From contig SXTL01000072.1 in assembly GCA_005790965.1 (NCBI GenBank), positions 1 to 9,237 on the forward strand: a stretch of 9,237 bases of DNA, given 5' to 3'. Shown piece by piece: positions 6,642 through 9,237 of this stretch. The notes beneath the pieces are model-generated. The model made no database searches, was not told the DNA's origin, and worked only from the letters and a program-made list of their open reading frames with translations. The translations under genes and the position numbers were made by a program. Every line of letters starts with the position of its first letter. The first letter of the stretch is position 1. Source of the stretch: Burkholderiales bacterium. GTDB lineage: Bacteria; Pseudomonadota; Gammaproteobacteria; Burkholderiales; Thiobacillaceae.

Positions 6642-7502
6642 ATGAAATTTACCGTCGACTCCTTCCGCGCCTGCACTAACCGCCGCGTCACCCTGCTGGG
6701 CATGTCCGGTGTGGGCAAGACCTATTTATCGTCGCTGTTGCGCCGCAACGACTGGTTCCATTATTCGGGCGACTACCGTATCGGCACGCGCTACCTCGAC
6801 GAACCGATTCTTGACCTGATCAAGCAACAGGCCATGCAAGTGCCCTTCCTGCGCGACCTGCTGCGCAATGACTGGATCGGCATCAACAATCACATCCGCA
6901 TCGACGATCTGGGGCCGGTGATGTCCTTCGTCGGCAAGCTGGGTAATCCGGATCTGGGCGGCCTGTCGCTGGAGGAGTTCTCGCGCCGTCAGGCCTTGTA
7001 CCGCGAAGGTGAGATCGCAGCGATGTTCGATGTCCCGGAGTTTGTCCGCAAGGGCCAGGAGATCTACGGCTATCATCACTTTGTCAACGATGTCGGCGGC
7101 AGCCTGTGCGAGCTTTTTGAGGCCGCCGCAGACAATCGCGTCATCGATCTTCTCGCCGAGAATTCGCTCATTCTGTACATCAAGGTCACCACCGCAGAAG
7201 AAGAAGAAACCCTCATCCGTCGCGCGGTGTCCGACCCCAAGCCGCTGTACTTCCGCCCCGCCTTTCTGGCCGAACACCTGCCGGTGTACATGGCCGAAAA
7301 AGGGGTGAGCTATGTCGCCGAGATCGACCCCAACGACTGGGGCCGCTGGGTATTTCCGCGCCTATTCCGCTCGCGCGTTCCGCGTTATGAGGCCATCGCC
7401 CGGCGCGGTTACACGGTTACCTCGCAAGAGGTGTCACAAGTGCGCGATGAGCAGGACTTTTTGAATCTGCTGGAAACGGCCATCGCACGGACTCCGGACT
7501 AA
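6642..7502 (+). CDS. P-loop ATPase/kinase-like protein of unknown function
   Basis: A 286-residue soluble protein with a clear Walker A motif, GMSGVGKT (20-27), preceded by a hydrophobic strand (RVTLL). No export signal or membrane helix is seen. Other segments that look conserved are FHYSGDYRIGTRYL (39-52), YHHFVNDVGGSLCELF (144-159), which could hold the Walker B/catalytic acid, and SLILYIKVT (175-183). The pattern resembles small nucleoside-kinase-like P-loop proteins, but I do not recognise a named family and give no function. It starts 16 nt after the GTPase gene and ends 1 nt before metA, so its product is likely made with both. No good ribosome binding site precedes the ATG. Codon use looks like its neighbours, with no sign of recent transfer. 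Confidence 0.85.
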   Translation: MKFTVDSFRACTNRRVTLLGMSGVGKTYLSSLLRRNDWFHYSGDYRIGTRYLDEPILDLIKQQAMQVPFLRDLLRNDWIGINNHIRIDDLGPVMSFVGKLGNPDLGGLSLEEFSRRQALYREGEIAAMFDVPEFVRKGQEIYGYHHFVNDVGGSLCELFEAAADNRVIDLLAENSLILYIKVTTAEEEETLIRRAVSDPKPLYFRPAFLAEHLPVYMAEKGVSYVAEIDPNDWGRWVFPRLFRSRVPRYEAIARRGYTVTSQEVSQVRDEQDFLNLLETAIARTPD

Positions 7503-7503
7503 C

Positions 7504-8586
7504 ATGCCCCTCGTCGCTCACTCGGGACTACCCACCTTTCAGCGCCTGCGCGAGGCCGGCGTCACCGTGCTGTCCACCGAACGGGCCGGCACACAGGTGA
7601 TTCGCGAACTGCATGTCGGCCTGCTCAACATGATGCCAGACGCAGCGCTGGAGGCCACCGAGCGCCAGTTCATGCGCCTGATCGGCGAATCCAACCCGAT
7701 TGCGCAATTTTTCGTCCACCCGTTCACGCTCGACACCCTGCCGCGCGGCGACAAAGGGCGGGCACATATCCAAGCCTATTACGAGACCTTCGACCAGATT
7801 CGCGCCGCCGGGCTGGACGCGCTGATCATCACCGGCGCTAATGTCACCGGCGAAGACCTTACCCTCGAGCCGTTCTGGAACCCGCTGATCGAGGTCATCG
7901 ACTGGGCCATGGAAAATGTCACTTCCACGCTCTGTTCTTGCCTGGCCACCCACGCGGTGCTGCACTTCCGCTACGGTCAACCGCGCGTGCGCCAAGCGGC
8001 CAAACGCTGGGGCGTGTTTGAACACCGCGTGGTCGAGCCGCGCCACCCGCTCGTGGCCGATGTAAACACCCGCTTCGATGTGCCGCATTCGCGCTGGAAC
8101 GACATCGCCCCCGCCCAGTTTGCCAGCGCCGGCGTGCGGGTGTTGGTCGAAAGCCCGGAGGTCGGCGTCCATCTGGCGGTGAGCGGCGACGGCCTGCGCG
8201 CCGTCTTTTTCCAAGGTCACCCCGAATACGACACCATTTCGCTGCTTAAGGAATACAAGCGCGATGCGCTGCTGGCGGCACACGGAAAATTTCCCAACTA
8301 TCCACCCTTTCCGTCGCGCTACTTCCCGCGCCACGCGCAAGCCGTGCTGGACGAATACCGCCAGCGTCTGCAAACGGCCATCGTTGCCGGCACGCCCGAG
8401 CCCGAGTTTCCTGAAAAATTGCTGCTGCCACATCTCGACAACACCTGGCACGACACCGCCGAGGCGATCATGGGCAACTGGATGGGTTGCGTCTATCAAG
8501 TTACCCACGGCGAGCGCGCCAAGCCGTTCATGGCCGGCGTTGACCCCAACGATCCACTGGGGCTGGGCTGGGCGGCGCCGGGATAA
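7504..8586 (+). CDS. metA: Homoserine O-acyltransferase, MetA family (homoserine O-succinyltransferase-like)
   Basis: A 360-residue member of the MetA family (glutamine amidotransferase-like fold), which acylates homoserine as the first committed step of methionine synthesis in the cytosol. The catalytic triad is placed by alignment with E. coli MetA at a constant offset of 4: Cys146 in STLCSCLATHAV, and His239 and Glu241 in QGHPEYD. Other family segments are LNMMPDAALEATERQF, ALIITGANVT, PHSRWND and MGNWMGCVYQVT. The protein is about 50 residues longer than E. coli MetA, mainly in the C-terminal third. The position that separates succinyl-CoA users (Gly111 in E. coli) from acetyl-CoA users (Glu) is Thr115 here, and the E. 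coli MPKK lysines are replaced by MPDAA. The acyl donor is therefore uncertain. Its start lies 1 nt after the preceding stop, so translation is probably coupled. Confidence 0.9.
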   Translation: MPLVAHSGLPTFQRLREAGVTVLSTERAGTQVIRELHVGLLNMMPDAALEATERQFMRLIGESNPIAQFFVHPFTLDTLPRGDKGRAHIQAYYETFDQIRAAGLDALIITGANVTGEDLTLEPFWNPLIEVIDWAMENVTSTLCSCLATHAVLHFRYGQPRVRQAAKRWGVFEHRVVEPRHPLVADVNTRFDVPHSRWNDIAPAQFASAGVRVLVESPEVGVHLAVSGDGLRAVFFQGHPEYDTISLLKEYKRDALLAAHGKFPNYPPFPSRYFPRHAQAVLDEYRQRLQTAIVAGTPEPEFPEKLLLPHLDNTWHDTAEAIMGNWMGCVYQVTHGERAKPFMAGVDPNDPLGLGWAAPG

Positions 8587-8602
8587 GCGCAAAACGATTA
8601 AC

Positions 8603-8623
8603 GCCAAAACGGTGTTGGCTTTT
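8603..8623 (+). terminator. Weak candidate intrinsic terminator after metA
   Basis: GCCAA and TTGGC arms (8603-8607 and 8615-8619) around a 7-nt loop, followed by four T residues. The stem is short and the T-run minimal, and it shares bases with the -35 of the next promoter, so it would be leaky at best. Confidence 0.3.
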
Positions 8624-8642
8624 GAAGCGCTCGTGGCATAAT
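8615..8642 (+). promoter_or_regulatory. Sigma-70-type promoter with extended -10
   Basis: TTGGCT (8615-8620), a 16-bp spacer, then CATAAT (8637-8642) preceded by TGG, giving the extended -10 motif TGnCATAAT. It lies about 40 bases upstream of the GTG of the lysine-rich gene and is followed by a T-rich stretch. It is the clearest promoter in the window and implies that this gene is transcribed apart from the metA operon. Confidence 0.65.
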
Positions 8643-8673
8643 CGCGCGGATTTTTCTTTACTCCCTACTGTCC

Positions 8674-8678
8674 GGAGG
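8674..8678 (+). promoter_or_regulatory. Strong ribosome binding site (GGAGG) fixing a GTG start
   Basis: GGAGG with 5 nt before GTG at 8684. It is the only near-consensus site in the window; the other genes rely on weak sites or coupling. It decides the GTG start of the following gene. Confidence 0.8.
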
Positions 8679-8683
8679 CTATC

Positions 8684-9237
8684 GTGGCAAAAACCGCAGC
8701 AGAAAAAACGGTCGCAAAAAAGGCCGCCCCGGCCAAGGGAATCACTAAACCTGCCGCTGGCAAAACGGTTGTGAAGAAGCAAGCACCCGCAAAAGCCACC
8801 GCCAAGGTAACGGCTAAACCCGTCACCAAGGTTGCCAAACCCGCCGCTAAGCCGGTAGCTAAAGCCGTGGCTAAGAAGGTTGTTAAAACCGTTGCAAAAG
8901 TCACGCTTAAGCCGACCGCCAAGGCCGCCGCAAAACCGGTCACCAAGCCAGCGACCAAGCCAGCGGCGAAGGCCGTCGTCAAGGTCGCGGCTAAGGCGGT
9001 TGCTAAACCGGCGACCAAATCCGTCGCAAAAAAACCGGTGGCCGTCAAATCCGCCGGCAAGAGCGCGGCAAAAGCTACGGTCAAACCGGCGACGAAGAAA
9101 CCCGCTGTAGCCAAGCCGGCGGCAAAAACTGCAGCGAAGGCTGTGGCCAAACCGCTAGCCAAAAAGTCCACGCCCAAGGCTGCTGCCAAGCCCCTCCGCA
9201 AAGGGGCTGCGAAGCCGACGGCCAAACCGGTAGCCAA
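8684..9237 (+). CDS. Lysine/alanine/proline tetrad-repeat protein (histone H1-like or basic N-terminal extension), 3'-truncated
   Basis: Starts at GTG behind GGAGG and an extended -10 promoter; the frame stays open to the window end (184 codons seen). The visible part is almost wholly tetrads of the form [PASTV]-x-[AT]-K, for example KPVTKPATKPAAKAVVK. By my count 49 of 184 residues are Lys, with one Arg (PLRKG) and one acidic residue (Glu7). There is no Cys, Trp, Tyr or Phe and no signal peptide or membrane segment. Such repeats resemble eukaryotic histone H1 tails and bacterial AlgP/HctB-like DNA-binding proteins. In some gammaproteobacteria I recall similar basic repeats as an N-terminal extension of DksA; the start at residue 2 fits that option, but the C-terminal half is not visible. 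Binding to DNA or RNA polymerase by charge is inference. The opposite-strand open frame here is a shadow. Confidence 0.85.
   Translation, partial: MAKTAAEKTVAKKAAPAKGITKPAAGKTVVKKQAPAKATAKVTAKPVTKVAKPAAKPVAKAVAKKVVKTVAKVTLKPTAKAAAKPVTKPATKPAAKAVVKVAAKAVAKPATKSVAKKPVAVKSAGKSAAKATVKPATKKPAVAKPAAKTAAKAVAKPLAKKSTPKAAAKPLRKGAAKPTAKPVA
8942..8965 (+). repeat. Perfect 12-bp tandem duplication
   Basis: ACCAAGCCAGCG occurs twice head to tail, encoding TKPA-TKPA within the lysine-rich gene. Identical codons at all four positions suggest a recent in-frame slippage or duplication, the process that lengthens such tetrad arrays. Confidence 0.85.
9189..9208. repeat. Perfect 7-bp inverted repeat in the lysine-rich gene
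   Basis: AGCCCCT and AGGGGCT arms around CCGCAA. It falls where the tetrad pattern is broken by PLRKG, the only arginine in the visible protein. No T-run follows, so it is not an intrinsic terminator. Confidence 0.5.

Noticed and set aside
7528..8607. A 359-codon open frame on the minus strand covering the whole of metA
   Set aside because: metA on the plus strand has family motifs and a catalytic triad throughout. The antisense frame has no recognisable domain and follows from GC-rich codon bias.
8665..9237. A minus-strand Ala/Gly/Val-rich open frame that looks like a membrane protein
   Set aside because: It is the reverse complement of the Lys/Ala tetrad array. The plus-strand frame has a promoter, GGAGG and a start codon.

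Overview
The window is GC-rich (by eye above 60%) and almost entirely coding. LipA, MetA and the TolQ/TolR proteins look beta-/gammaproteobacterial; no rRNA, tRNA, mobile element or phage gene is visible, so I place it only as a Gram-negative chromosomal segment of that broad group. No stretch of 300 bases lacks a gene; the longest gap is 97 bases, before the last gene.

Block 1 (1-4642, plus strand) is a tight four-gene unit. It holds a 5'-truncated tolQ, tolR, a TolA/TonB-like protein with a very long low-complexity linker and a TonB-type C-terminal domain, and an exported protein of 13 Sel1-type repeats with a proline/alanine-rich tail. Gaps are 1, 5 and 6 nt. The first three genes form an inner-membrane proton channel plus a periplasm-spanning arm. 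The canonical partners tolB and pal do not follow; the Sel1 protein takes their place. This suggests either a rearranged Tol locus or a separate TolQR/TonB-type energy-transduction machine.

Block 2 (4551-5501, minus strand) is lipA, lipoyl synthase, convergent with the Sel1 gene. The two genes overlap by 92 nt, so the Sel1 tail is encoded opposite the essential C-terminal RSSY motif of LipA.

Block 3 (5546-8586, plus strand) diverges from lipA across only 44 bp, which contain a perfect inverted repeat. It encodes a COG0523/CobW G3E GTPase (metal chaperone class), an unrecognised P-loop protein, and a MetA-family homoserine O-acyltransferase. Spacing is 16 nt and then 1 nt, so it reads as an operon.

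Block 4 (8587-9237, plus strand) begins with the best promoter in the window (extended -10) and a strong ribosome binding site. A GTG then opens a lysine/alanine/proline tetrad-repeat protein that runs off the end: 184 visible residues, 49 of them lysine. It is either a histone H1-like protein or the basic N-terminal extension of a larger protein such as DksA.

Most worth a second look: the TolQR-TonB-Sel1 unit, an arginine in the TolR proton-channel helix, the sel1/lipA overlap, the lipA/cobW palindrome, and the altered substrate-pocket residues of MetA.
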